From Owenia fusiformis (Eukaryota > Annelida > Polychaeta > Sabellida > Oweniidae), in assembly GCA_903813345.2 (NCBI GenBank), contig CAIIXF020000010.1, positions 35,081,425-35,145,424 of the forward strand: a stretch of 64,000 bases of DNA. Reading direction: 5' to 3'. A program made the translations under genes and the position numbers. Below, piece by piece: positions 36,144 to 47,339 of this stretch. Position 1 is the first letter of the stretch, and each line of letters starts with the position of its first letter. A model generated the notes under the pieces. That model was not told where the DNA came from. It saw only the letters and a program-made list of their open reading frames with translations, and ran no database searches.

Positions 36144-36449
36144 TACATTACTTGTGCATGATGACCACCATAGTCTAGTTGCTCAAATGAGATCAATTGA
36201 TGATTATAATGTTTAGACTTTATGTCAATGTCCAGACTGTATGCCAACCTCTCTAGTATGTGATTACACTAGATTTCATTATGATACATGTACTAAATTG
36301 AAAACTTACATATAAAATATCTTAAGTCCTATATTCTAGTAATAAATGAATTAGAATGTCACCTAACATTTGATGATGGTATGAATTTATTGATTTGGTG
36401 TCTATCAATACATGTTTAAAACTTAATGCTGCAAAATGATAAAATTCAC

Positions 36450-36985
36450 CACATCCACTTTCTTCTATTTTCCAGGGGTAGGGCACTATAAAGTCATATT
36501 AAAATTACAAAATAGTACTTCATAACTAAAATAGATGTATTACAATACCACACATAGCTTGGAAATGTTTTTAGAATACTACTATGAGCTGTTAAAGCTG
36601 TCATATTGTGCTTGAAGCTACAAATATAAAATTGGCAAGACAAAAATTGCGTATCTTTTTCCTGTTTTTTGTATTTTTCTGAGACCAATAAGGGTATCAA
36701 CCTATAACTTTAGGATAGTATTCATATTTGTACTAGCAATGTATGGTGTACAACTCAGAACAATAGCTCATATATCCTTTGAGTTATGAACTAGTTTCAT
36801 AGTACCCCCTAGAATATTTTCCTAGGGGGGTAAAAATGCCAAAATTTAGTGTCGTGACCACCCCGTTGAGCTGTCATCTTTTAATATCTTTATCAGCATG
36901 AAAAACTGAACTAGTAAAAATAGGTCTGTTGCTTTTTCTAAAAAATGCCTCAAAAACTTGAATTATTTGAATTGGAACCTGTCTA
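36450..36985 (-). repeat. Right terminal inverted repeat of the 13.2-kb element
   Basis: Inverted copy of 23816-24375, including CCCCCTAGAATATTTTCC plus TAGGGGGG. It continues further left (to about 36370) in agreement with the copy at 63399-64000, so the true arm may be longer than what the left copy preserves. Confidence 0.9.
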
Positions 36986-37074
36986 TCCCTTATTGGGCCT
37001 CCTAATGATAATGATAAATAGATATCTTGTGCAGTTGTTGTAATTGGTCTAAATGTTGTTACTGGTGTTGATAC

Positions 37075-37413
37075 CTGGTGTATTTGGTGTTGGTGTACCT
37101 GGCGTTGATAATGTTGTATTTGGTGTTGGCGTACCTGGCGTTGATGTTGGTGTATTTGGCGGTGACGTTCCTTGCGTTGATGTTGGTGTATTTGGTGGTG
37201 GCGTTCCTGGCGTTGATGTTGGTGTATTTGGTGGGGGTGTTCCTGGCGTTGATGTTGGTGTATTTGGCGGTGGCGTTCCTGGCGTTGATGTTGGTGTATT
37301 TGGTGGTGGCGTTCCTGGCGTTGATGTTGGTGTATTTGGTGGTTGCGTTCCTGGCGTTGATGTTGGTGTATTTGGTGGTGGCGTTCCTGGCGTTGATGCT
37401 AGTGTAGTTGATA
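37075..37413 (-). CDS. Mucin-like Pro/Thr/Ser repeat exon, copy A
   Basis: The minus strand has acceptor CTCTGTTTCCAG, 339 coding bases (113 codons) and a donor CACCAG/GTATC at 37074. A second in-phase donor (CCA/GTAAC) 12 bp further on is equally possible. Both borders are phase 1. The product is a tandem array of about eight 12-residue units TPGTPPPNTPTS, a pattern suited to dense O-glycosylation as in mucins. It has no cysteine and no hydrophobic segment. It belongs to a tandem duplicate together with copy B 1.35 kb away. The 13.2-kb element begins 89 bp into the intron downstream of this exon. Plus-strand frames with GVFGGGVPGVD repeats are antisense shadows. Confidence 0.7.
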
Positions 37414-37711
37414 CTGGAAACAGAGTAAATACAAGATAGATCAAACAATTAGTTTTTTGCTTGGAATGGTTGATTTGCGTACTGCTCAACCAAAAAACTA
37501 ATTTACGGGTTTATTTATTGAAAAATCCAGTTGATGCGGGTTGTAAAACTTTTTTATTGAAATTCCCGGGTTTTTGTGGGTTGAATTTTAATAAAGTGTG
37601 TTATTTTAACTCGTGGTTTTCCAAGCAAATTGCGTATAAAAAGGCCGAGATTGAGGGATCGAATCATTCGTTATTCCAACTGATATTTATATTGATATAT
37701 AACGGGGGCAT

Positions 37712-37751
<40 letters not shown>

Positions 37752-38164
37752 GAATCACCGGTTGGTTTGCCTGTTTGTGTAGAAATGTCGTCTTTTATAC
37801 AAATGTTTGAAATGAAAATTTGGAAACAAAAAAATGTTTCTTCATAGGACACAACAGGATGTTCCAAAAGGTACTTTGAAGAAGTGCAACTCAAATCGTT
37901 AAGTTTCAGAAAAAATGATAAAATGCGGGTAGAGTTATGGATACTTTAGTAACATGACATCACAATACCCGGGGCAAATTTTTCATGGAAATGTAGTATC
38001 TAACATTTTTGTATTACTGAAAAGAGTATCTTATTCACCTTTTACTATACAACATGTCTAGTTTGTTTTATTAGTTGCTTTGTATTGGTGTTGCTATACA
38101 ACTCAGATTCAAGTATGATTTCATAAAAATAATATTTATTCAATTTCCTGGAATATCACTATGT
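37414..38164. other. Intron between the two mucin exon copies
   Basis: The first 95 bases (to about 37510) match the segment after copy B (38876-38975). A GA-dinucleotide microsatellite lies at about 37712-37746. No other features. Confidence 0.6.
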
Positions 38165-38340
38165 ATAACGCCCATAAGTGTGATATTCTTATAAATGGTC
38201 GTCTATACGTAATGATTTGACATCCGCGATAGGGCCTCCTAATAACTGAAGAATAAATGAATCAAAACTAAGAGAGCCTCTTGCAAAGGCTTTCCTGAAA
38301 GAATAAAGAAAACCTTAGAAGAACCATGCAGGAGGCATCT
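38165..38340. repeat. Undisturbed copy of the mucin-exon flank (empty insertion site)
   Basis: Direct match of 23636-23815 joined without interruption (at TCT, 38338-38340) to the sequence found after the 13.2-kb element at 36986. The target lies 88 bp from the donor of copy B, against 89 bp for copy A. Confidence 0.9.
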
Positions 38341-38428
38341 CTTATTGGAACTCCTAATGATAATGATAAGAATAGATATCTTGTGCAGTTGTTGTAATTG
38401 GTCTAAATGTTGTTACTGGTGTTGATAC

Positions 38429-38875
38429 CTGGTGTATTTGGTGTTGGCGTACCTGGTGCTGATAATGTTGTATTTGGTGTTGGCGTACCTGGCGTTGATG
38501 TTGGTATATTTGGCGGTGGCGTTCCTTGCGTTGAAGTTGGTGTATTTGGTGGTGGCGTTCCTGGCGTTGATGTTGGTGTATTTGGTGGGGGTGTTCCTGG
38601 CGTTGATGTTGGTGTATTTGGTGGTGGCGTTCCTGGCGTTGATGTTGGTGTATTTGGCGGTGGCGTTCCTGGCGTTGATGTTGGTGTATTTGGTGGTGGC
38701 GTTCCTGGCGTTGATGTTGGTGTATTTGGCGGTGGCGTTCCTGGCGTTGATGTTGGTGTATTTGGCGGTGGCGTTCCTGGCGTTGATGTTGGTGTATTTG
38801 GTGGTGGCGTTCCTGGAGTTGATGTTGGTGTATTTGGTGGTGGCGTTCCTGGCGTTGATGCTAGTGTAGTTGATA
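38429..38875 (-). CDS. Mucin-like Pro/Thr/Ser repeat exon, copy B
   Basis: Same structure as copy A: acceptor CTCTGTTTCCAG at 38876 and above, donor CACCAG/GTATC at 38428, phase 1-1. The exon is 447 bp (149 codons), which is 108 bp, or exactly three 36-bp (12-residue) units, longer than copy A. The units are TPGTPPPNTPTS with few variants (LELMLV-type changes are seen only in antisense frames). Whether one or both copies are spliced into the mature mRNA cannot be told; symmetrical phases permit either. In a membrane or secreted mucin this would be a stalk next to EGF modules. Confidence 0.7.
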
Positions 38876-38975
38876 CTGGAAACAGAGTAAATACAAGATA
38901 GATCCAACAGCTAGTTTTTTTGCTTGGAATGGTTGATTTGCGTACTGCTCAACCCAAAAAACTAATTTATGGGTT

Positions 38976-39960
38976 TATCATGAACTATTATGTTTTGAAA
39001 CATATTCATGCATTAATTTCATTTGAGAAATGTTTTGAATGTTTCAAATCGTCTCATTCTTAAACTAAATAATTTCCATAATATGGTTGAATATGGTTGA
39101 AAATAGTTGCAAACATTTGGTAAAATGCAACTGAAATAATCAATGGTTTGTAATCGTTGCAAATGCTTGCATTATTTCAATGATCCGCAACCAAAGTTTT
39201 TAACCAAATGTTAATGGTTGAAATGTAATGGTTGGAAACCATTTCAAATGGTTGCAGTAATGGTTACGCAATGATTTTTAATGGTTACACAATGGTTTTT
39301 AATGGTTGCAATTCGGAAAAAATGTTTTTTTCTAAGGGCAATGAGGAAAAAGCGTAAAGACATTTTCATTCATTTTTCTTGGACTAATGATGCTGTTTTA
39401 AGCGGAGAAATTGTCAATCGTGTCATTGAAGTCCTTAAGCAAGTGAATACTTGTTAATATCGAGTTGAAGTCGTACTTCATTGATTTCAAGCTATTTCAA
39501 TTAGTTTTTTTGTAAAACAAAGCGTAGTTTTGCACAGTTTGTCACTTACAAAATATAACTAGAACTAATTGCGTCCTTAGTACAATCGGATCCATGGCCA
39601 TTTATACTCGGATCCTCTCAGGAAAAAGAAATTTGCCTGTAAAACTGAGATTTGGGGAATTGCTCCAGTTTAGCAGTACTTTCAAGAGTAATAATCATAC
39701 ATATATATTTATATTCCATTTAATGACCGTGTCTTCACAACCGATGAAACTTGGATTCTAAGGACCGATTATACTCATTTACACTGTAACAGGTACTGCC
39801 CCATGCAGATACTAGAAATCTAATAGATGGCAGTTGATATTGTTGTTTTTTATAACAAAGGCTCCCACAAAAAAGTCGATTATCTAAATAACGTGGACAT
39901 GTAAACGTCTTTTGGATGAATGTACTTATTCATGAACATCCATGGATTAACAGGACTACC
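38976..39960. other. Spacer with degenerate AATGGTTG repeats
   Basis: 39090-39310 is a low-complexity run of AATGGTTGCAA / TTGAAATGGTT-like words in both orientations. The remainder is unique. No gene seen. Confidence 0.55.
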
Positions 39961-40042
39961 GATATCTTAAGACAAAACATGGATTATCGTCGTTTTTCGA
40001 AGGTGATAAAACTGTAAGTTATCCTTTACTCTTGAAAACAAG

Positions 40043-41601
40043 ATGGCGTCCGTAAATGGAGCCCACGTATCCCATGAAGCAATAAGTGACTTAGATATTT
40101 GCGTGGTTCGTATCTTGTCTAATACTGACTGTATGCCAAGACATGAGGTTACGGAACAACTAGTGCTAGATATTGATGAAACTTTGTTAAATGAATCCAG
40201 GAATTTGTTGTTTGATCTTGCGAAGTTGAAGCTGTCGTTACAATGCACGAAGGAATACGGGCCAATTGCCACAAGAGGCTATGATCAAATTGAAGAGGTT
40301 AAACCTAGAAAACGCACCGGTGAAAGAAAAAATGTTAGTTTAGCAAATGACATTTATGACCTCTATTGCTATAAAATGGATTATACTGAATCGTTTCCCA
40401 GGAACGTCACCTCTCAAGCAAGCCATATTCCAGAGTTAAAGAGAAAAGCTCAACCCCCGCCAAATGCGCTTGAAATGGGCACGAATCTTAAGGTTATTGA
40501 ATTAACTGCTGAAGTGGTTGAAATGCGCAAGCAGTTAAAAGAGATAAAAAGGGATCATCAAGTGGAAATTGATAGACTGAATATAACGGTAAACAAGTTA
40601 AAAATTGAATTGGGTCAACACACATGTATGTCCCTAAGCCCACGGTACGGAAAAATGCCAATTAGTTCGGACTCTGTTTCGGGTAATAAGCCACTCTCAC
40701 AGTCAAATACGCGACCTAGAGCCAATTCCGAGCCCGTCCAGACGTATGCTAATGTAATAACAAAGAAATCAGCTGGAAGAGAAACTGCACTTGAAACAAA
40801 CAATAACAAACCCGAAAAAAAAACAATAACAATGAAACTGGCTCAAATACAGAGTGTTCAAAAAATGACAAACCCATAGGTCCTATTTCCTCTTCAAAGT
40901 CATCTGTTAATGAAACCCATAAACCTGCTCAAGTACCCAATGACACGGTTCCCAATGATGATGAAGGGTTCACGCTCGTAGAACGAGGACGGAACCGGAA
41001 AGACTCTGTTACAAGATTTGGTGAAAGGCGACAAGTTAATCTTCAATCCTTAGGGCATTTGAAACAAAGAAGCACATCTAACTCTAAAACGCTCATCACA
41101 TCCAAAACTCGCACACTTAAAGGAATCGCGTATGAAAAAACTCAGACCCTATATTTGGAAAATGTAGGGGTTGAATATGGTGACACGGATAGTGAAATTG
41201 AAGACCTCGTTAGGGAACACATCAAATCAAACATTGGCATAAACGTCACGAAAATGTATGTTGTGCGAAATAAATATTCGACGATTCGCGTAGGGATAAA
41301 ACTCATAGTTCCCCAATCTGCAGCCAACAAGGCGATAGAATCTGATGCATGGCCACATCCTGTAACGTGCCGTCCGTGGGAATATAAACCGAGCTCACGT
41401 GGAAAACGCATCCCTCCCCACATCACATACAGGTCAAACAGATATCGTGACGAACAGGACCCAAGCTCATATGCATATGATGAAGATTACATTAACAACG
41501 ACGATGCCTACTATAGTGACATACGCGACTCTACTAAAAATTACGAGTCACGATTACATAAATACTCTCTGCGAGCAACAGAGAATAACTGTTCATATTA
41601 A
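40043..41601 (+). pseudogene. LINE ORF1 protein (coiled coil + RNA-binding-like domain), one frameshift at A9
   Basis: Reading starts at ATG 40043 and is open to 40879. A run of nine A residues at about 40817-40825 allows a switch to the frame that is open from there to the stop at 41601, giving a continuous protein of about 519 residues. Residues about 150-190 (VIELTAEVVEMRKQLKEI...) form a heptad coiled coil. The C-terminal part (LYLENVGVE..., MYVVRNKYSTIRVGIKLIVP, PVTCRPWE) looks like the RRM/C-terminal RNA-binding region of LINE ORF1 proteins. The N-terminal 100 residues are unrecognised. Either a one-base indel or slippage at the homopolymer explains the shift. Confidence 0.65.
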
Positions 41602-41632
41602 TTTTTACAACTCAAGTCAGGTAACATTTGTG

Positions 41633-44600
41633 ATGCTTTTTGTCACTTTAGTACTGTTCCTTGTAACACGGTTGTTACGGCCTATGTTCATGACAGGGCC
41701 AGAAACACGTGTTACAGTATTATATTCTATTATATTCACATTAAGTTTAGTTTATCAATATGCATATACTGTAACTGATCTTCATTAGAGATCTTAGGTC
41801 AAGTCAAGGTCACAATGACATTATATCTTGTAAACATAACTGAACTGAATGACTCATTAACTCTTGGCCTTCTAGAAAGTACTGGAACTGTAATCATTTA
41901 ATCAAGATTGAATCATGTGACTTAAGATGTCCAATCAGTGTTATTTTCTAGAAATCGTAACTTCTTGAAACATCTGGACTATGCCTTTGCACTATATAAT
42001 GAGAGAGCTGATTTGGACTGTCAGCAGAATTTCAAAGTCTATCAAAAGGACATCTTCTTAGCAGAAAATTACAGACACCTACTTTGGGAACATTTATAAC
42101 AGTGCAAGCATACAACCTGAGGACTTTATATGGACATATATTATAACACACACTATATACGGATTATCATATACATTCGTGGATTATCATAAACATTTGT
42201 GGATTATCGTTAAACATTTGTGGATTATCATCAAACATTATTGGATACGAACATTATAGGATTACAACAAACATTATTGGATTATTACAAACATTGGAGA
42301 ACTATTAACGATTATTGAAACTTTCGTGATCTGGAACATTCTCAAGGAACATCACGGATATTCATCGACATCCAGAATAAGCCGTATCATTGATTGGACA
42401 TCACTTAAGTATTAAACCTCCTTTATATTATTGTTATATTATTTAGTTTTCAAAAAATAAATATATTGTTATCATATTTTAATTGCTGTTTTTACTTTCT
42501 GTTAGTTTCGAACGTAACACACGTAACATTGTTATAACGTCTTGGAATGCAAATGGGCTCAATGCCTCGAGCCCATACCTTTTTAACCTACTGTGCAAAT
42601 CTGATATACTATGTTTGAGTGAACATTGGCTCTACCCTGGTGCCTTAAATGTATTAAATAAAGCCCATCCAGATTTCGTATGCATTGCTGAAAGTAGCAA
42701 CTCTCTTGATCCCTTAAACCAAGGTCACATTATTGGGAATGGAGGAATTGCTATTTTCTGGAGACAATCGCCAGACTTGAATATTGTAAATGTAAAGAAA
42801 TTCAGATGTGATAGATACATAGTCATTAAGGTTCTGCAGCCTGGCTGTCGTGACTTACACATAATTAATGTTTACACTACCCTCCATAAGTTTGGCAACC
42901 TTTTTTCTCCATTGAACTACGTGTTAAAGCCTCTTTACGTTTGAATTTTTATTTACTTAACCGGCGATATATTAACGTATAATATTGATGGAAACGTAAC
43001 TTGACTTTATTTCCAATAGCTCCAAATTTTCTCAATTTTTTTCCTCAATTACAATAGGTCGAAAATTGATGATAGATTTGATGAATTTTTGAAAATCGTC
43101 ATTCCCATGTAATCCAATGGGAAATTGAGGGTTCGGGGCAAATCAGAAATCAGGATATCTTTTCAGTAAAAGATTCAGCAAAAAATATTTTTATATAGAA
43201 AATTGAATTGTCTAACCTTTTTGAACACTAAGTGTTTAGTTTATTTGATGAATATTAAAGTTACAGCGCTTCAAAGTCATTTTTGAAAATAATTTTTCGC
43301 CTCCTGTGTTATTTCAATGGGAGAGGTTTTTTGAAAAACAATTTTGACTTTAAAGCCCTATAACTTTGTTGAACCTGAAGGAACATATCAATTTTTTGTT
43401 AAATAAAGTTAGCAAATTCAATTACCTGCCTAAATTGTATTTTTTGCAAGGATTCGGATAGATGGATATTCTGTCATATGACTTGCGGCAAACCTACTAT
43501 TTCCCATTGGATTACATGGGAATGTCGATTTTCAAAAATTCATCAAATTCATCATCAATTTTCGACCTATTGTAATTGAGGAAAAAAATTGAGAAAATTT
43601 GGAGGTATTGGAATTAAAGTCAAATTAAGTTTCCATCAATAGTATAAGTATTTTCATCGCAGGTTAAGTAAATAAAAATTCAAAGGTAAAGAGGCTTTAA
43701 CACGTAGTTCAATGGGGGAAAAAAGGTTGCCAAACTTATGGAGGGGAGTGTATATGCCTCACGCAAATTGTAAAAATGCAAATTTCCTAGAAGTCTTAGA
43801 TAGACTTGAAATAATAACCGAGGAATTGCAGAATGATGGCGATGTAATTATCACTGGTGATTTTAACGCAGATTTTGGGAATACAGTGGGAACAAGAGGG
43901 TCGGGTGAAATCACACAAAATGGCACTCATTTGCTCAACATGTGCACAAGGACAAATCTCGTTCCCATTGATATGTTCCCACAATGTACTGGACCAGTTT
44001 ATACATTTTTTCGAGACTACACTGGTCAATCCTACATAGACCATTTTTTAGTACCCGAACATGCAATAGGTCAATGTGTTAACGTGAATGTTATTGATAA
44101 TGAAATGTTAAACCTATCTGACCACCTCCCGATTAAATTAACCGTTTGTCAAAAGCAAGAAGTCTTTTTCAAAAACAAACCTGTTAAAAAGAATGAAACA
44201 GAACGAGTCTCGTGGAAAAAATCATCCTTAGAACATTTAAATGATTATTCCAATGAAGTTCATCGCTTAGTAGAAGAGCGCCTTATGCCTTTGCTAGCTA
44301 GATCGAGTGAGTTACGTGATAAAAGGTTTATCGACGACTGTTTTAATCTGCTAACTTCGATATTTCACGAGGCAGCAAATAAAACTCTCCCTAAAACCAA
44401 ATACTGTAAACATTTAAAACCGTACTGGAATCAATCATTGAAAGCTCTAGTAATTCAAAAGAAATCCACGTGGAATCAATGGATTATGCATGGAAAACCG
44501 CGCTCTCCGGGAAATGTTCAATGGGAAGCATATAAGGATGCAAAAAGATGTTTTAGGCGGGAATTGAGAAAATGTGAGCAAAACTATGAAATCCGATGTC

Positions 44601-46885
44601 AGAAGGAGATTGACGAGCTAGAAGAAATATCTTTAAACCAATTCTGGCATCTGGTTAAAAAACGGAAGCCACGATCAGCTCCGAATATTGCAATCAAAAC
44701 AGATGATGGAGTTATATTGACTGATGATAACGACGTCACAAATGAATGGAGATCTTATTTTATGAAATTGGTGTCTGCTCATGGAAGTGATCAAGATGAC
44801 TATGATAATATGTTTTTTCAAAATGTTAATAATGATATCGCCAGAATGGAGCATGAAAGCTTTCTAAACAATGATCTAGCATTCGAACAACCTGTTTCTG
44901 TAGCAGAAATTGAAAAGGTTATTTCCAAGCTTTCAAAAAATAAAGCCCCTGGTTGGGACCAAATATGCTCAGAACATTTAAACAAAGGAGGTACAATCGT
45001 TTTAAACGTACTTGTAGAATTATTTAATTGTATAATATCTTTGGAACATATCCCTGAGAATTTCAAATTGGGTGTCTTGATTCCGTTATTTAAAGGCGGT
45101 GTAAAAGATCCCTTAAATAAGGATCACCACAGGGGCATCACACTGATGACGTCATACATGAAAATAATGGAACGGTTAATGATGATAAGAAGTGAACAAT
45201 GCAATTGTCTTGAACCCAAGTCTGAAATGCAAGGTGTTGGTCTTCCAAAATGCTCAAGCATACACACGTCACTTCTAGCCAGAGAGGCTATATCCCATGG
45301 ACTTGAGTTAGGCAATGACGTCATCGTGACGTCACTAGATATTAAAAAAGCCTTCGATAGTGTGTGGCACGATGGTCTATTATATAAATTATACAATCAA
45401 GGTATTAATGGCAAGTTATGGAGGTTAATCAAATTATCATATAATGGCTACAGATGTACAATTAAGGCTTCTCCAAACTGTCCCATGTCTGAACCTTTTG
45501 TTGTTGAAAAGGGGGTCCACCAGGGCGGAATTTATTCTATGGAATTGTATGCCAGATTTACAAATGAATTACTAAATGAAATACAAAAATGTAACATTGG
45601 TAGCACTATATGTTGTATTAACTCAACAAGCCCCACATTTGCAGATGATACTGTCTTAATTGCATATCATGCCAAATCAATGCAGCAACTATTGGATAAG
45701 GTGTATCGATACAGTGTTAAATGGAGATTCCAATATCACCCAGACAAATGCCAAACAGTCGTTTTTAGTAATCAAAGGGATCCGCCTAAACCCCACTTAC
45801 TACTCGGGGGGAAACAGTTACAGGTAGTTGATTCAATGCAGCATGTAGGATTACACCTTACACCAAAATCAGATTTAAGCTATGTAGACAATGCCGTCTC
45901 TAAAGGAAGGCGTACTATGAATGCCTATATTGGTGTGACATCAACGATCAACAACCCCACGAACCCTTTAACTGCCTCAAGATTGTACTGGTCGATATGT
46001 ATGCCATCTCTAACATATGGCCTGGAACTAATTTCTGTGAACGAGCAAGCATTGAGTAAACTGGAAGGAGGGCATAGAGAAATTGCTAAAAAGATTCAAG
46101 GAATTTCAGCAAAAACTTGTAATCCCGCGTGCACAGCAACACTAGGGTGGCACTCAATATCAAGTAGAATTTTCATTAGTAAACTGATGCTACTTTGGCA
46201 GCTGTTAGCACTTCCTATCACAAATGTGTATAAGAAACTGGTCATAGTAAGATTAACCTTTGCAACGCACTATAACCTTCATAAACTGTCCCCAATTGGA
46301 GATTGTCTTAAGATAGCTAGATCGTTTGGACTTCTGGGTGATGTATATGAAATGCTTAATGTTGGAACTATTCCAAAATTGCAATGGAAAAGACGTGTGA
46401 AAAATGTTGTGTATGAACGGGAATTAAGCAATTGGAGAGTACAGTGTATTTTGTTTGAAAAGTTGTCTTTATTCAGAATGGTTCAAAAAGAGATAAATCC
46501 CCTTGTATGGTGGACCCTAGCAAAATGTAATCCCATGCTACTTAAACCATGTAGAACCATGGTTAAATTATTAACGGGTGAAGGAAATCTCATGGTTAAC
46601 TGTAAACGGTGGTCGGGTGGCAAGATAAATGATCTATGCTTGGTATGTGGCGAAGCTATTGAGAATTTAGTTCATATGGTACTAGAATGTCCGGGGCATA
46701 AGGCAAAACGAAAGGATATTGAGAATATTCTTATTCAGATGTACCTTGATACCCCTCTCCCACCGAATGACGTGTTATTACCGATTTTATTTGGCGAAAA
46801 TAATGTACTGACAGAGGATCAATATATTAAGATAGCTCTGTCAATTTATGGAATGTATGAGGCAAGACCAAATGTAGATTTTTGA
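41633..46885 (+). CDS. LINE ORF2: endonuclease + reverse transcriptase + zinc knuckle, interrupted by two insertions
   Basis: It begins with ATG 41633, 31 bases after the ORF1 stop. It is interrupted by a solo LTR after VTR and by a MITE within INVY/MPHAN. The coding parts are 41633-41672, 42525-42874 and 43753-46885. The APE endonuclease motifs are ITSWNANGLN, LCLSEHW, ITGDFNAD, SYIDHFLV and LSDHLPI. Reverse transcriptase motifs include KNKAPGWDQI, SLDIKKAFDSVWHDGL (about 45337), GVHQGGIYSM and the catalytic FADD (about 45640). A C-terminal CCHC knuckle (CLVCGEAIENLVHMVLECP, about 46636-46695) completes it. All visible catalytic residues are present. As it stands the ORF is broken only by the inserted elements. 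Confidence 0.85.
41673..42519. mobile_element. Solo LTR inserted at the start of LINE ORF2
   Basis: Begins TGTTACGGCC and ends ACGTAACA, 847 bp. The flanks are CACGGT (41667-41672) and CACGT (42520-42524), a 5-bp duplication with one extra G at the left. The interior has a degenerate tandem GGATTATCATAAACATTTGT repeat (about 42160-42300) and AATAAA-like signals near 42459. Its removal rejoins the ORF2 frame (FLVTR-NIVITSWN). It is distinct in sequence from the LTR at 6592. Confidence 0.75.
42875..43750. mobile_element. 876-bp TA-flanked MITE inside the LINE endonuclease
   Basis: The ends CACTACCCTCCATAAGTTTG and, inverted, CACTCCCCTCCATAAGTTTG are flanked by TA (42873-42874 and 43751-43752). 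Long inverted arms (TTAACACGTAGTTCAATGG and others) cover much of the element. Removing the element and one TA restores the coding frame of the endonuclease (INVYMPHANC). A related end is present near 33290. Confidence 0.9.
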
Positions 46886-47339
46886 TTAGTTAACCATAAT
46901 TTTAGGTGGAGAACTTGTTTTTCTTATTGCATGTAACAGATAGTAGTAACTTGACGGCGTCAACGCGGTAGCCTGACGTCCGTCAACACCAGGGATTGGT
47001 TGTACATAAACATTTTAATTGTTGTTTTTTTTATTATTGTATGTAACATAATAATCTCAACCCCTTATGTAATACTTTATATAACACATGTAAACACACC
47101 AAGTCTGGTGGATAAAATAAACATAAATAAATAAATAAAGGGAGTGTGCTCATTGAATGCCACGTGTTGGAAACCAACCCAGGGAAACAAACCCAGGACC
47201 ATCTGACGCTTTACCGCTATATCGAATAGGGGTAATTCACTACAGCCAGGCAGTAACAGCGAATTCATTTTAGGTTCATACAAAAGGTAAAGGTAATAGA
47301 ACGTCTTCAAAACAGTCATTCTAATCAAATCATGAACAT

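Larger units (their letters stand above)
23816..36985. mobile_element. 13.2-kb element with TIRs, inserted into the mucin-exon intron
   Basis: Ends are TAGACAGGTTCCAATT and AATTGGAACCTGTCTA, flanked by TCC (23813-23815 and 36986-36988). The uninterrupted paralogous site at 38338-38340 reads TCT between the same neighbours, which confirms both ends and a 3-bp duplication. The arms are about 550 bp (23816-24375 and 36450-36985). A third copy of the arm begins at 63399. Inside are a decayed relative of the nuclease-element gene (24390-25230), a nested 9.2-kb element (25493-34678) and a pogo-type MITE (35296-36143). Without the nested parts the element is about 3.1 kb. Confidence 0.85.
39960..47140 (+). 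mobile_element. Nearly full-length APE-type LINE with two internal insertions
   Basis: Ordered parts are ORF1 (40043-41601), ORF2 (41633-46885), a 3' UTR of about 220 bp and a 3' tail of AAAT repeats (about 47107-47139) instead of poly(A). Tails of this type occur in CR1/L2-like LINEs. The clade is not resolved by eye. The 5' end is uncertain (39.8-40.0 kb). A solo LTR (41673-42519) and a MITE (42875-43750) were inserted later; otherwise ORF2 is undamaged, so the copy is fairly young. Confidence 0.85.

Noticed and set aside
37053-38901. Long plus-strand ORFs with GVFGGGVPGVD and LVYLVVAFLALM repeats
   Set aside because: They are antisense or shifted readings of the 36-bp mucin repeat. Only the minus frame has splice sites, matching phases and a sensible Pro/Thr/Ser composition.
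47150-47235. tRNA-like words on the minus strand (AGCGGTAAAGCGTCAGA)
   Set aside because: The D-arm is suggestive, but no complete cloverleaf or good B box follows. At most it is an old SINE fragment.
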